From: Secundilactobacillus silagei JCM 19001
GTDB taxonomy: Bacteria > Bacillota > Bacilli > Lactobacillales > Lactobacillaceae
Reading direction: 5' to 3'
NCBI RefSeq assembly: GCF_002217945.1
Contig: NZ_BCMG01000013.1
Coordinates: 21,095 to 85,094 of the forward strand
DNA length: 64,000 nucleotides
A program made the position numbers and the translations under genes. Positions 39,368 to 49,181 of this stretch are shown here, piece by piece. Positions within the stretch are counted from its first letter, which is position 1, and every line of letters begins with the position of its first letter. The notes beneath the pieces are model-generated. The model made no database searches. It worked only from the letters and a program-made list of their open reading frames with translations, and was not told the origin of the DNA.

Positions 39368-40465
39368 TTAGCCAACGTAGGTTAATTCTTTTGGTGTGTG
39401 GGTGAAGGGTTCACAGCCGCTTTCAGTAATGTGAACACAGTCTTCGATTCTGACACCAGCCACACCCGGAATGTAGATTCCCGGTTCAATGGAGAAGCAC
39501 ATACCGGGTTGCAGGACCATGTCATTACCAGCCATAATTGACGGGAATTCATGTTCACTCATGCCCATACCATGACCCAGCCGGTGAATGAAGTACTCGC
39601 CGTAACCTGCTTTAGTAATAATTGCTCTGGCAACTTGATCCAGTTCCGCAGCAGTGATGCCGGGCTTAGCAGCAGCCTGTGCGGTCAACTGGGCTTCAAG
39701 ACATACCTGATAAATATCAAGCTGTTTTTCAGTGGGTTTACCTAAGGCAACCGTTCTGGAAGCATCCGAGATGTATCCCTGCCAAATGGTACCCAGGTCA
39801 AACAAAATCAGTTCGTTGTTTTCAAATTGAGTGGCGTTGGTGGCACCATGCGGTTCGGCGGCGTGGGCACCAGCCTGCACAAGGGTCTCAAAACTCATTT
39901 GCATGATGCCCTGCTTCATTAACGCATACTGTAATTCGGCCACGACTTGTTCTTCAGTCCGACCGGCTTTAACGGCGGCAAAGCCCTTTTCAAAAGCAAA
40001 GTCGGCCCATTTGCCAGCTACGTTGAGTTTGTCGATTTCACTCGCGGTTTTAATGACCCGTAACTGATTGATGAAGGGGGTGATATCCTGGTTAAACTGT
40101 GCACTAGGGAAGACTTGCTGCAGGTGTTCCAGCCGCGTCACTGAAAGCTGGTTTTTTTCCAGAGCAATTTCAGTCGGCTGGCTGACACGTTTTTTCACGT
40201 TATCTGCAATCATCTGCCAGGGGTTTTCATGATCTAAGTAATCGTAAACCGGAAATGAAAAGCCGGTGTCCTTGATGGCTTCAACTTCCAGGGCGGGCGC
40301 AAACATGAAGGGTTCTTGATCAGGGAAGACGACGAGTGCTAACACCCGTTCAATCGGGTCACTGTAAAACCCAGTGAGGTACTGAATCGTGCTTGGGTCG
40401 CTGATATAAGTGACATCAGCATGGTGCTGGACGGTCCATTCTTGAACCTGTTGTAATTTTGACAA
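39368..40465 (-). CDS. pepQ: Xaa-Pro dipeptidase (M24B)
   Basis: PepQ cleaves X-Pro dipeptides, a key activity for lactobacilli growing on proline-rich peptides. The C-terminal pita-bread domain has the metal ligands in LFDLGTIWQGYISDASRT, the HRLGHGMGM histidine, and the glutamates in FSIEPGIYIPG and VRIEDCVHI. The N-terminal creatinase-like domain is complete. I prefer TTG at 40465 (365 residues, MSKLQQVQEW): GAGGTGA sits 6 nt before it and overlaps the in-frame GTG at 40474. It is divergent from ccpA, the arrangement known in Lactobacillus delbrueckii and others. Confidence 0.94.
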   Translation of the reverse strand: MSKLQQVQEWTVQHHADVTYISDPSTIQYLTGFYSDPIERVLALVVFPDQEPFMFAPALEVEAIKDTGFSFPVYDYLDHENPWQMIADNVKKRVSQPTEIALEKNQLSVTRLEHLQQVFPSAQFNQDITPFINQLRVIKTASEIDKLNVAGKWADFAFEKGFAAVKAGRTEEQVVAELQYALMKQGIMQMSFETLVQAGAHAAEPHGATNATQFENNELILFDLGTIWQGYISDASRTVALGKPTEKQLDIYQVCLEAQLTAQAAAKPGITAAELDQVARAIITKAGYGEYFIHRLGHGMGMSEHEFPSIMAGNDMVLQPGMCFSIEPGIYIPGVAGVRIEDCVHITESGCEPFTHTPKELTYVG

Positions 40466-40474
40466 AGTAATCAC

Positions 40475-40885
40475 CTCGAATTAGGATGCCATCATTATAT
40501 CATGGCTTGACATCAGCAGAAGTGGAAATGGTGGCTTTCATCTAAGCCGGTAAAACTTGGAAAAGGGGTCAATAACCAAAATATTTTGTAAAGCCCTGTC
40601 TTTTCAGCTTGATTGGCGGGAATAATGCTAGCCTATCAATCAATAAAGCCCGTTGCAATAGGCCTTTTCAGAAACTAGTTGAATCGTCAAAGAAAATTGA
40701 TTCTGCAAATTGCCGTCACTGGATGGGACAGAACTCAAATGGTGGTCTTGAAAAGTCCGTCGTAAGAGAGTATTATCAAGCTGAAAACGTTTTCAATTTG
40801 ATTTCTGAAAATTTTTCTGATATATTTAACGAGTTGTTGAAAATCGATGAAAACGAATCAAACCAATAAAGAAAGGGCTATCGCA
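40475..40885. other. pepQ-ccpA intergenic control region
   Basis: This 411-bp gap holds a perfect cre at 40782-40795 and otherwise AT-rich sequence. An 86-codon frame inside it (40609-40869) has a TTG start without SD, overlaps the cre and the ccpA leader, and looks like chance. I see no confident -35/-10 pairs. Confidence 0.5.
40782..40795. promoter_or_regulatory. cre site upstream of ccpA
   Basis: TGAAAACGTTTTCA is a perfect 14-bp palindrome and a full match to the cre consensus. At about 90 bp before the ccpA start it probably mediates autoregulation by CcpA and may also affect divergent pepQ. Confidence 0.85.
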
Positions 40886-41887
40886 ATGGATAAACAGACT
40901 GTAACAATTTATGACGTCGCCCGTGAAGCCGATGTGTCGATGGCCACTGTATCAAGAGTGGTTAACGGGAATCCCAACGTTAAACCGGCAACGCGGAAAA
41001 AAGTCTTAGATGTAATTGAACGCTTGGACTATCGCCCAAATGCTGTGGCACGAGGATTAGCAAGTAAGAAAACGACGACTGTGGGGGTCATCATTCCGGA
41101 TGTCACCAATATTTACTTTTCAGCTCTAGCACGGGGCATCGACGATATCGCCATGATGTATAAATACAACATTATTTTAACCAATTCTGACGAGAATGGC
41201 CGCAAAGAAGTGCAGGTACTAAATACCTTAATGGCAAAACAAGTTGATGGCATTGTCTTTATGGGCAATGACATCAGTGATGAAGTTCGCAAGGAATTTG
41301 AACGGACTAAGACACCGATCGTGCTGGCTGGCTGTGTTGATGATCAAGATCAAATGCCAAGTGTCAACATCGACTATACCGCCGCTGTTGAAGAAGCTAC
41401 CAAGAATTTGATCGACCATGGTAACGAACGTGTCGCCTTTGTATCCGGCAGCTTAGATTATCCGATCAACCGTGATTACCGGCTGAAGGGTTACAAGCAA
41501 GCTTTAAAGAAGGCTGGGTTACGTTACGATGACAAACTGGTCTTTGAAACGGATTATTCTTACAAGGCCGGGCAGCTGTTGCAGCCGGCATTGCAATCCG
41601 TTAATGCCACCGCAGCGGTGATCGGTGACGATGAGTTAGCTGCTGGTGTGATGAACGGTGTCACGGATGCGGGGTTAAGTGTCCCAGACGACTTTGAAAT
41701 TATTACCAGTAACGATACCAAACTGACCGAAATGGTTCGACCAAAGATGTCGTCCATTACTCAGCCGCTATACGATATTGGTGCCGTTGCGATGCGGTTA
41801 CTCACTAAATTAATGAATAACGAACCAGTGGAAAATAAGACGGTCTTATTGCCATATGGCTTAATGAAACGCGCATCAACTCACTAA
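40886..41887 (+). CDS. ccpA: Catabolite control protein A
   Basis: CcpA is the LacI-type master regulator of carbon catabolite control, binding cre sites with HPr phosphorylated on Ser46. The helix-turn-helix [20 protein letters not shown], hinge helix [14 protein letters not shown] and the effector/HPr-binding core are full length at 333 residues. GAAAGGGC precedes the ATG at 40886; an ATG at 40847 is upstream in frame without SD. Its partner HPr is encoded at 14.7 kb. Confidence 0.97.
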   Translation: MDKQTVTIYDVAREADVSMATVSRVVNGNPNVKPATRKKVLDVIERLDYRPNAVARGLASKKTTTVGVIIPDVTNIYFSALARGIDDIAMMYKYNIILTNSDENGRKEVQVLNTLMAKQVDGIVFMGNDISDEVRKEFERTKTPIVLAGCVDDQDQMPSVNIDYTAAVEEATKNLIDHGNERVAFVSGSLDYPINRDYRLKGYKQALKKAGLRYDDKLVFETDYSYKAGQLLQPALQSVNATAAVIGDDELAAGVMNGVTDAGLSVPDDFEIITSNDTKLTEMVRPKMSSITQPLYDIGAVAMRLLTKLMNNEPVENKTVLLPYGLMKRASTH

Positions 41888-41902
41888 TTGCCAAGGTTAG
41901 TC

Positions 41903-41962
41903 AATAAGCAGGTTTATGTTATCTTCTGGTTAGAAGAACGCGTAACGCCTGCTTATTTTTTA
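41903..41962 (+). terminator. Terminator of ccpA
   Basis: AATAAGCAGG (41903-41912) pairs with CCTGCTTATT (41948-41957) around a loop that holds a TTCTGGTTAGAA hairpin; a T run follows. Confidence 0.7.
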
Positions 41963-41984
41963 TAAATTTTTTTGGAGGTAGCGT

Positions 41985-43463
41985 ATGAAAAGAGGAGCAG
42001 TGTTACTATCAGTAGCGTCAGTTGTGATGACGGTGATTATCGTGACGTTAGCGATGATGGTTGGTCGGTTGAGTGCAAGTGCGGTTCCCATGATTTCTAA
42101 ACCGGGGGTTCAAATCATGACCGAACTGTTGGCCTTTGGTTGCTGGTGGGGGTTAAATCACTGGTATCCGAAAGCTAAAGTGAGCTGGCGGGGTCGTGGG
42201 AACCCTCGCCAATGGGTGTTGATCTTACCGATGATTATTGTTTTGCTGGGGGACTCAACACTGAATCCGCAGTTTAATTTGAGTTTGAGATCTATTTTAA
42301 CCGCCATTATAGTGGGGTTTTCGGTTGGGTTATTTGAGGAATATGTCTTTCGTGGTGTTTTGGTCAGCGCGTTGCGTCAGCGGTACCAGTTGGGTGCCGT
42401 CATGACGGCGTTTATCAGTGGGCTGATGTTTAGTTTAGTTCACCTAGTGAATGCTTCCAACGGCAGTTTAACAATGACGTTGGTTCAGATGCTGGAAGCC
42501 ATTGGTCTGGGATTTTTCTTTGCGGCCATCTATTTGGTCACTGCCAACCTCTGGCTGCCGATCCTAGCGCATGGTGCGATCGATGCCTTTGATACAGTGG
42601 CCTTTGGAACGTTAAACAATACGGTCGGCATGAGCGTTTGGACGAGTCTGACCTACGCGGTGGTCTTTGGTGCGCTCGGTTACTGGCTGCTAAAGACCAA
42701 GCGTTACGCGGTGAAAATTGCACCCAACAGCGCTACTCAAGTTAATTTTAGTCGTCGCTCTCAAAGACGTCCGGCAATTCAGCGGCAGTCGGTTTCGATG
42801 ATTAAAACGGTCATTGCCATCGTCATTCCGTTAGCGGAACTCGGTCTAGGTGCAGCGGTGGTAGCTGTAACGACCAATCAGTGGCTCAGAGTTGTTCTGG
42901 CAGACCTGATCTTTTTCGTGGGCCTATGTACCGCACTGTATTTATACCGCGACGTTTTGGCCAGTCATTGGCAGCGGTTTAAGCGCCATTTAGGATCCGG
43001 CCTGCTGGTGGGGATTGGTGGTGTTGTCGCCGCTTATATCCTGTTAACCGTAGTTCGGCAGGGATTGAAATTAATCGGTGTCGCCGGTACTGGTTCTGGT
43101 TCAGTAATGAGTATTCAAACCGCTGGAATGGCATTAGTGGCCAGTTTGACGACCTTGATGGCGCCCTTTACGGAAGAGATCGTTTTTCGCCACGCGCTGT
43201 TTTATCAATGGCGTGGGCGCGGTGTCATGACTTGGCTGATGCTGGTAGTTTCGTCAGTGGCCTTTGGACTGGCGCACTGGAACAACTTCCACGGTCAATT
43301 AGTTCAGATGATCCCGTACATGTGTGTTGGCGCGTTATTTGGCTTGATCTACTATTTTTCCAGAAATATTTGGCAAGCTATTCTGACGCACTTTTTGTTT
43401 GATATTATTCAGGTGATTGCCGTTGTTGCAATGTTTATTCTGGCAATCGTTCAGCAGGGTTAG
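41985..43463 (+). CDS. Tandem CPBP-family intramembrane protease
   Basis: This 492-residue polytopic protein contains two copies of the CPBP/CAAX (Abi) protease signature. Copy 1: FEEYVFRG near residues 115-122 and FSLVHLVN near 149-156. Copy 2: TEEIVFRHAL near 395-404 and FGLAHWNN near 427-434. Each copy thus keeps the EExxxR and FxxxH motifs. Family members cleave prenyl proteins or, in lactic acid bacteria, process peptides and confer bacteriocin self-immunity. GGAGG precedes the ATG. Monocistronic after ccpA; no bacteriocin gene is nearby. Substrate unknown. Confidence 0.85.
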   Translation: MKRGAVLLSVASVVMTVIIVTLAMMVGRLSASAVPMISKPGVQIMTELLAFGCWWGLNHWYPKAKVSWRGRGNPRQWVLILPMIIVLLGDSTLNPQFNLSLRSILTAIIVGFSVGLFEEYVFRGVLVSALRQRYQLGAVMTAFISGLMFSLVHLVNASNGSLTMTLVQMLEAIGLGFFFAAIYLVTANLWLPILAHGAIDAFDTVAFGTLNNTVGMSVWTSLTYAVVFGALGYWLLKTKRYAVKIAPNSATQVNFSRRSQRRPAIQRQSVSMIKTVIAIVIPLAELGLGAAVVAVTTNQWLRVVLADLIFFVGLCTALYLYRDVLASHWQRFKRHLGSGLLVGIGGVVAAYILLTVVRQGLKLIGVAGTGSGSVMSIQTAGMALVASLTTLMAPFTEEIVFRHALFYQWRGRGVMTWLMLVVSSVAFGLAHWNNFHGQLVQMIPYMCVGALFGLIYYFSRNIWQAILTHFLFDIIQVIAVVAMFILAIVQQG

Positions 43464-43492
43464 AAATAATTACTGGTTTCATTGTTGACTGG

Positions 43493-43521
43493 TTGTATTG
43501 AAAACCCTTGCGTGATATTAT
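43493..43521 (+). promoter_or_regulatory. Promoter of yebC
   Basis: TTGTAT, 17-bp spacer, TATTAT, overlapping a TATAAT at 43519-43524. Confidence 0.5.
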
Positions 43522-43571
43522 AATATAGTCTGTGTGTAAACGAATATAATTAAGAAAAGAGGAGTCGTGAA

Positions 43572-44306
43572 ATGTCAGGACATTCAAAATGGCATAACAT
43601 CCAAGGGCGTAAAAACGCCCAAGATGCTAAGCGTGGTAAAATTTTCCAAAAAATCTCACGTGACTTATATCAAGCCGCTAAAGCAGGTGATCCTGATCCA
43701 GCAAACAACCCTCAACTTCGATTGGTGATGGATAAGGCTCGTGCTGCTAACATGCCTAAGGATAACGTACAACGCGCTATCGATAAGGCTTCTGGTGTTG
43801 GTGGAGCAAAGTTCGAAGAAATCACTTATGAAGGCTACGGTCCTGGCGGGACTGCCATTATGGTGGCCGCGTTGACCGATAACAAGAACCGGACCGCTGC
43901 TGCTGTTCGTTCCGCCTTTACCCATCATGGTGGGTCTTTAGGCGCTGCTGGTTCAGTTTCTTACATGTTTGATCGTAAGGGCTACATCGTTATCTTACGT
44001 GATGGCTTAGACGCCGATGAAGATACGGTTTTGATGGATGCACTTGACGCTGGTGCGGATGACATGAAGACCAGTGATGATCAATTTGAAATCTTTACGG
44101 ATCCAGCTAGTTTGACTGCAGCCCGTGATGCGCTGCAAGAAAAGTACAACTTGGATACAGCGGAAGTGACGATGTTCCCACAAAACACTACCGAAGTTCC
44201 CGAAGCAAAGGTTTCGCAATACCAAGGTTTGATTGAAGAGCTTGAAGATAACGATGATGTTTCGGATGTTTATGAAGCAGCTACGTTACCTGAAGGTGTT
44301 GAATAA
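43572..44306 (+). CDS. yebC: YebC/PmpR family protein
   Basis: A 244-residue YebC protein: family start [20 protein letters not shown], then [19 protein letters not shown] and the acidic three-domain fold. Annotated as transcription regulators; some members instead relieve ribosome stalling at proline-rich stretches. AAGAGGAG precedes the ATG. Monocistronic. In several Gram-positives yebC precedes the comG operon, and here comGA is 3.9 kb downstream, separated by the TetR/MMPL pair. Confidence 0.95.
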   Translation: MSGHSKWHNIQGRKNAQDAKRGKIFQKISRDLYQAAKAGDPDPANNPQLRLVMDKARAANMPKDNVQRAIDKASGVGGAKFEEITYEGYGPGGTAIMVAALTDNKNRTAAAVRSAFTHHGGSLGAAGSVSYMFDRKGYIVILRDGLDADEDTVLMDALDAGADDMKTSDDQFEIFTDPASLTAARDALQEKYNLDTAEVTMFPQNTTEVPEAKVSQYQGLIEELEDNDDVSDVYEAATLPEGVE

Positions 44307-44322
44307 TTGAATTAATGCGTTT

Positions 44323-44361
44323 TAAAGGAGATCAGTTCAGTGATGAACTGGTCTCCTTTTT
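44323..44361. terminator. Bidirectional terminator after yebC
   Basis: AAAGGAGATCAGTTCA pairs with TGAACTGGTCTCCTTT; T and A runs flank it. Confidence 0.85.
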
Positions 44362-44397
44362 GTCGTTGATTATTAAGTTATTGGCACCGGGTAAAGG

Positions 44398-45021
44398 TTA
44401 AGCGCCAGTATGAGTTGGTTTTTCAGTGGTTGAGTCTTGTACCGCGGTAGTTTCTGGATCCCCTAATAAAACCGCTAAATAATGGTGAGCCTGTTTACGG
44501 GTCGTGGGCTGTTTTTTAAGAAAAATCCATTCAATGAGCAGTAAAATGGTTGAACTGCAATGATCGACCATCAGTTCGACCGGTACATCGAAATGCAGAT
44601 TGCCGAAGACTTCCAGAAACATTTTGTGAGCAAGATTACGCAGGTAATTCGTAAAGCTGTTGACTAAATTACCAGAAATCTGATTATGCCGTAGAATAGC
44701 TAAAACCAGTTGACTGTTATTTTCAAATAGGTCATATAAGCGGTCAAAGTAAATAATCACGACTTCGTTTGGCTTCAGTTGGTCAGCCTCTTCAATATGC
44801 ACTTTTTCGGCTAACACGTACCAGCAGTAATTGATGAGGTCGTATTTATCGTCAAAGTAATTATAAAAAGTCGCTCGGGGAAAATTACATAACTGGCAGA
44901 TCTCATTAACGTTGATTTTTTCAAATGGTTTTTGAGCTAGTAATTGAAACATGGTCTGCGAAAACGCGAGTAATGTCCGCTGCGCACCACGCGTCGGCTT
45001 TTTGTCTAAATCGTATTTCAT
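44398..45021 (-). CDS. TetR/AcrR-family transcriptional regulator
   Basis: The N-terminal helix-turn-helix (KINVNEICQLCNFPRATFYNYF) is a clear TetR-type DNA-binding domain; the C-terminal ligand domain is unassigned. 207 residues from the second of two ATGs, 6 nt after GGAAGGA. Divergent from the MMPL transporter, with an inverted repeat in between, so it probably represses that transporter. A TATAAT (minus strand, 45063-45058) is its likely -10. Confidence 0.9.
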   Translation of the reverse strand: MKYDLDKKPTRGAQRTLLAFSQTMFQLLAQKPFEKINVNEICQLCNFPRATFYNYFDDKYDLINYCWYVLAEKVHIEEADQLKPNEVVIIYFDRLYDLFENNSQLVLAILRHNQISGNLVNSFTNYLRNLAHKMFLEVFGNLHFDVPVELMVDHCSSTILLLIEWIFLKKQPTTRKQAHHYLAVLLGDPETTAVQDSTTEKPTHTGA

Positions 45022-45125
45022 CATTAATCCTTCCTTGCATTTTTTATAAACTGTCTAATTATAAGCAGAAGTCTAATTTTGTTTCTTGCAGTCATTTCAA
45101 CGTGAGCTTATCATATTGGTATAGG

Positions 45126-45141
45126 TTATACAAGTGTATAA
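45126..45141. promoter_or_regulatory. Candidate TetR-family operator
   Basis: TTATACAAGTGTATAA is a 6-bp inverted repeat with a 4-bp centre. It lies between TTGGTA (45116-45121) and TATAAG/TATAGT, the probable transporter promoter, where a repressor would block. Repeated GTCTAA words at 45053, 45071 and 45153 are an alternative site. Confidence 0.5.
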
Positions 45142-45178
45142 GTATAGTCACTAGTCTAAGAGAGGAAGAGATTGATTC

Positions 45179-48094
45179 ATGCAACGTTTTTTCAAAAAAC
45201 ACGGGTTAGCCCTGATCGTTTGGATTGGCTTAGTGCTGATTGCCTTTTTGACGATGCCAAACGTGACGCAGCTCGTTAAGACTCATGGGGCGGTCACGTT
45301 ACCGTCATCGGTTCAAAGCGAAATTGCGAAGAATATCGCTCGTAAATCCGAGAATAATCGCGGTGTCCGGTCGCTAATTGTGGTTTTTAATAAAAAAGAT
45401 GGCACATTAAACGCTCGAAATAACCGGCAGATCAACCGCGCCACCGCCAATATTAAACAGGATCCGAACCTGGATATTTTGGATATGACCAGCGCTAGTG
45501 ATAATGCCGAGGCTAAGAAGCAGCTGGCTTCTAAGGATGGCACGACCCAATTGGCAATGGTCGATCTATCTGACCACGCCAAAGTGACTACCCAAGCTAA
45601 ACAGTTACGTAGTCACCTGAAGATCAATGGTTTGCGGACCTACGTGACTGGCAGTGATCTGTTAAACGACGACTTTTCGACCACGACTCAGGCCGGGTTG
45701 AAGAAGACTGAAATCATCGCCGCTGTTTTTATTTTTATCGTGCTGATCCTAGTTTTCCAGTCCGTGGTCGTGCCGTTTATTTCGTTGCTGACGGTGGGTG
45801 TTTCTTACCTGGTTTCCGTGGGTATCGTGATGAACTTAGCAGATAAATTTAACTTTCCAATTTCTAATTTCACCCAAATCTTTATGGTAGTGGTCCTCTT
45901 TGGGATCGGGACCGATTACAATATTTTACTCTACAACCGGTTCAAAGAGGAACTAGCAAATGGGTTAGCCGCTAGTCAGGCGGCGTCAGTGGCCCGTAAA
46001 CACGCTGGCCGAACAATTCTCTTTAGCGGTTCAACGGTTTTGATCGGGTTCACCGTGCTAGGACTAGCACGCTTTTCGTTCTACCGTTCAGCCGTTGGGG
46101 TGGCCGTCGGGGTAGTCGTATTACTGGCGGTTTTATTGACCCTCAACATGTTTTTTATGGCAACACTGGGTCAAAGGATGTTTTGGCCAAGTAAGAATCT
46201 GGCGGCTCACGGGAATAATCCGTTTTGGCATTTCCTGTCGCATTCAGCACTGAATCATACGACAATTACCGTTGTGATCATGGTGATCCTGATCGTACCG
46301 TTATTACTGCTTAGCCATCAGAGACTGAACTTCAATAACGCGGCTGAATTGCCTAATAACATTGAATCTAAAGCCGGCTATAACCTGATTCACAAACATT
46401 TTCCGGCCGGTATGTCTGGCCCGTCCACGCTGTACATTGAAAGCAGCCACTCGTTGAATAATCAAAAGGATTTAGCGGCCATTGACAATTTAACGACTTA
46501 TTTAAAGGCTGAACCCGGTGTCAAGCAGGTTAGTTCTGTCACTCAGCCCGGCGGTTCTAAAATCAAGCGGCTCTATCTTAAAAATCAGGTAGGCCAATTA
46601 GTCACGGGACTCAACCAAGCTAACCAGGGCTTAGCACGGGTTCAAGCTGGATTAAACTCGGCTGACCAGCAACTGACAGCAGCCAATACCAGTCAAAATA
46701 CCGCCCAGTTAAGGCAGCTCACTGCTGGTACTGGCCAGTTGCAAGCTGGCGCCCAGCAGCTTAATCAGGGGGTCTCAGCCTATACTGCCGGTGTTAACCA
46801 GTTAAGCGTCGGTACCAGTCAGCTCAGCGGCAGTACCACGGGACTCTCTAGCAGTGTTGGCCAACTTGCCAGCGGCAGTCAGCAATTAACGCAGATGTTG
46901 ACGCAACTGCAGGCACAGACTAGCCGGCTGCCCATGGTTCAAAGCAGTACCAGTCAATTAGCAGCTGGATCAAGCCAGCTGTCTAATGGCCTGGGTCAAC
47001 TTAACGCGCAGGTGACCCCATTTACCAGTGGCATTAATCAGCTCAATAGTGGGGCTGGCCAACTGGCTCAAAAGGGGGCTGCACTGAACAGCGGTGCCCA
47101 GTCCGTTGCCAGTGGCAGTACGCAGGTCAACGCCGGGGTGACACAGTTAGCTGCTCAAGTTGCCGAACTGCAGTCTAAGACCAAGGCACTTCAACAAGGC
47201 TTGACGAGTGCTAACCGTGCGCTAGGAAAAATTAGCCAGGGAACTTCCACTGCCAGCAATTACTTGAAAGGCCTGCAAAACTCTTACGTGGGTAATGACT
47301 TCTACATTCCGCAATCAGTGCTTGGCAGTTCGGCCTTTAAACCATCACTGGATGCGTTCATGTCCAGTAACCGGCAGATTGCTAAGATTACCATTATTCT
47401 CAACAGTGATCCAAGTACGACCCAGTCGGCCAGTCGAATGCGGACGATTTCCAGTGATGCTAAAGCCAGTTTGAAACACGGTGCCCTGAAAACTAGCACG
47501 ATTGCTATCGGCGGTCAAACGTCGCAAACGGCTGACCTGCAAAAATTATCCAGCGGTGACTTTATTCGGACGGTTGCCATCATGCTAGTGGGGATTGGGA
47601 TTGCCTTAATGGTGGTTACCCGTTCCTTGATTCAGCCATTGACCATCATTGCCACGCTGGTGACGGCTTATATTAGTGCCTTGACGATGACTAAACTGCT
47701 GTCAAAAGTACTGCTTTCACGAACGCTCTTGACGTGGAACACACCGTTCTTTAGCTTTATCATGATCGTTGCTTTAGGTGTGGATTACAGTATCTTCCTG
47801 ATGATGCGCTACCGGGATGACGGTGCTAAAATTCCGGATGTTCGGCGACGAATTTTAAACGCTTCTGCTAAAATTGGGACGGTCGTGATCTCCGCAGCAA
47901 TTATTTTAAGTGGGACCTTTGCGGCGTTGATGCCATCGGATGTTTTAACTTTGATTCAAGTCGCAATGACCGTGATCATTGGACTGGTGATTCTCGTCAT
48001 CGTTTTGCCGATTATCATGTCCGTGATGGTCAAGTGGACCTACCCGTACGTTAACGATAAGATGAACACCCAAGAACAGTCCAAACAGGATTAA
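45179..48094 (+). CDS. MMPL/RND-superfamily membrane transporter with QLxxG repeats
   Basis: A 971-residue exporter with two MMPL halves of about six membrane segments each (GTDYNILLYNRFKEE near residue 243 and GVDYSIFLMMRYRDD near 866 mark the pair). The second external loop (about 475-690) is a long run of QLxxGxxQL-type repeats rich in Gly, Ser, Gln and Asn, like those in YhgE/Pip proteins. Family members export lipids, siderophores or drugs. AGAGGAAGAG precedes the ATG. Divergent TetR regulator suggests inducible export of a toxic or envelope compound. Confidence 0.9.
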   Translation: MQRFFKKHGLALIVWIGLVLIAFLTMPNVTQLVKTHGAVTLPSSVQSEIAKNIARKSENNRGVRSLIVVFNKKDGTLNARNNRQINRATANIKQDPNLDILDMTSASDNAEAKKQLASKDGTTQLAMVDLSDHAKVTTQAKQLRSHLKINGLRTYVTGSDLLNDDFSTTTQAGLKKTEIIAAVFIFIVLILVFQSVVVPFISLLTVGVSYLVSVGIVMNLADKFNFPISNFTQIFMVVVLFGIGTDYNILLYNRFKEELANGLAASQAASVARKHAGRTILFSGSTVLIGFTVLGLARFSFYRSAVGVAVGVVVLLAVLLTLNMFFMATLGQRMFWPSKNLAAHGNNPFWHFLSHSALNHTTITVVIMVILIVPLLLLSHQRLNFNNAAELPNNIESKAGYNLIHKHFPAGMSGPSTLYIESSHSLNNQKDLAAIDNLTTYLKAEPGVKQVSSVTQPGGSKIKRLYLKNQVGQLVTGLNQANQGLARVQAGLNSADQQLTAANTSQNTAQLRQLTAGTGQLQAGAQQLNQGVSAYTAGVNQLSVGTSQLSGSTTGLSSSVGQLASGSQQLTQMLTQLQAQTSRLPMVQSSTSQLAAGSSQLSNGLGQLNAQVTPFTSGINQLNSGAGQLAQKGAALNSGAQSVASGSTQVNAGVTQLAAQVAELQSKTKALQQGLTSANRALGKISQGTSTASNYLKGLQNSYVGNDFYIPQSVLGSSAFKPSLDAFMSSNRQIAKITIILNSDPSTTQSASRMRTISSDAKASLKHGALKTSTIAIGGQTSQTADLQKLSSGDFIRTVAIMLVGIGIALMVVTRSLIQPLTIIATLVTAYISALTMTKLLSKVLLSRTLLTWNTPFFSFIMIVALGVDYSIFLMMRYRDDGAKIPDVRRRILNASAKIGTVVISAAIILSGTFAALMPSDVLTLIQVAMTVIIGLVILVIVLPIIMSVMVKWTYPYVNDKMNTQEQSKQD

Positions 48095-48135
48095 AGTGGC
48101 TGGTTATTATCTGAATTGAATGAAGACGTTTCCTG

Positions 48136-48156
48136 AAAAGGGGAGCGCCTTTTTAT
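48136..48156 (+). terminator. Weak terminator after the MMPL gene
   Basis: AAAAGG (48136-48141) can pair with CCTTTT (48148-48153), followed by more T. A short stem, so read-through into comGA is possible. Confidence 0.4.
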
Positions 48157-48209
48157 TATCTGCAAACCCCAGTCAGCCAATGTGCGTAGGTAGGGACAGG
48201 AGGAAAATG

Positions 48210-49181
48210 ATGATAGAACAATTAGGACAAACTTTACTAAGCGCCGCAGTTGCATCGGGCAGTTCTGACCTGCACATTCAACCCGTTGGTGACGTTTATC
48301 GCGTCTTTGAACACCACGGTGATGGTCTGGTATTCGTTAAACAGTTAACAATCAGTGAAGGTCAGCAGTTGATTGCCCATTTTAAATACCGGGCTAACAT
48401 GGCGATCACGGAGACCAGGCGCCCCCAATTAGGTGCCTTGACCCTGACTGTTGACGGTCAGACCGTTCATTTAAGGCTCTCTAGCGTGGGGAATTTTATC
48501 AACCAAGAATCCATCGTGATTCGTTTGCTGCTGCCACTGGCTGAACAGCGGCTAGCCTTTTTAGTACCGAAGCAGTTGGCACAGCTGCGAGACTGGTGTT
48601 CACTGCGAGGGCTAATCCTTTTCGCGGGGCCCACGGGTTCTGGCAAGACCAGCACGATTTATCATTTAGCTAAGGACTTGAGCAAGACGTTATCCGTTTT
48701 GTCAGTGGAAGATCCGACTGAGATCGTGGCACCGGACTTTTTGCAGCTCCAGGTGAACCCGGCAGCCGAAATGAGCTATCAAGCTTTGATCAAAGTGGCG
48801 TTACGGCACCGGCCAGAGGTCTTGATCATCGGCGAAATTCGGGATCGCGAAACGGCTAAAGCAGCCGTTGATGCGGCTTTGAGTGGCCATCTGGTACTGA
48901 GCAGTGTCCACGCCCAAACGGCTAAGGGCACCGTGACCCGGTTGAGCCAGTTAGGCATTGAGCCAGCCGCGATTGCGCAGGCGGTAGTCGGGGTGGCTTA
49001 TCAGCGCCTATTACCAACCGCGGATGGTAATCTAACGGCTTTGCTCGATCTAGTCAGTGGTCCGATTAGTAAATGGCAACAGACCGCAGAAATGACACCG
49101 CAATGGGAGGAGAATCTAAAGCATGCAAGATACAGCAACCAAATTTCAGCAGCCGTCTACGAGCGGTTTAAAGCCGGTTAA
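48210..49181 (+). CDS. comGA: Competence pseudopilus ATPase ComGA
   Basis: The secretion-type ATPase that powers assembly of the DNA-uptake pseudopilus. Walker A GPTGSGKTST (near 142-151), the SVEDPTEI Asp box, the RHRPEVLIIGEIRD Walker B and the HAQTA His box are intact. 323 residues from the ATG at 48210, 6 nt after AGGAGG; the ATG at 48207 is adjacent and the frame extends to 48120. First gene of comGA-GG, whose members overlap throughout. No clear ComX/SigH-type box is seen upstream. Confidence 0.95.
   Translation: MIEQLGQTLLSAAVASGSSDLHIQPVGDVYRVFEHHGDGLVFVKQLTISEGQQLIAHFKYRANMAITETRRPQLGALTLTVDGQTVHLRLSSVGNFINQESIVIRLLLPLAEQRLAFLVPKQLAQLRDWCSLRGLILFAGPTGSGKTSTIYHLAKDLSKTLSVLSVEDPTEIVAPDFLQLQVNPAAEMSYQALIKVALRHRPEVLIIGEIRDRETAKAAVDAALSGHLVLSSVHAQTAKGTVTRLSQLGIEPAAIAQAVVGVAYQRLLPTADGNLTALLDLVSGPISKWQQTAEMTPQWEENLKHARYSNQISAAVYERFKAG

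Noticed and set aside
40609..40869. 86-codon open frame between pepQ and ccpA
   Set aside because: TTG start without SD, covers the cre site and overlaps the ccpA leader; composition is AT-rich and irregular like non-coding DNA.
44925..45209. 94-codon plus-strand frame across the tetR-MMPL gap
   Set aside because: Overlaps the tetR start, promoter region and the MMPL start; no SD.
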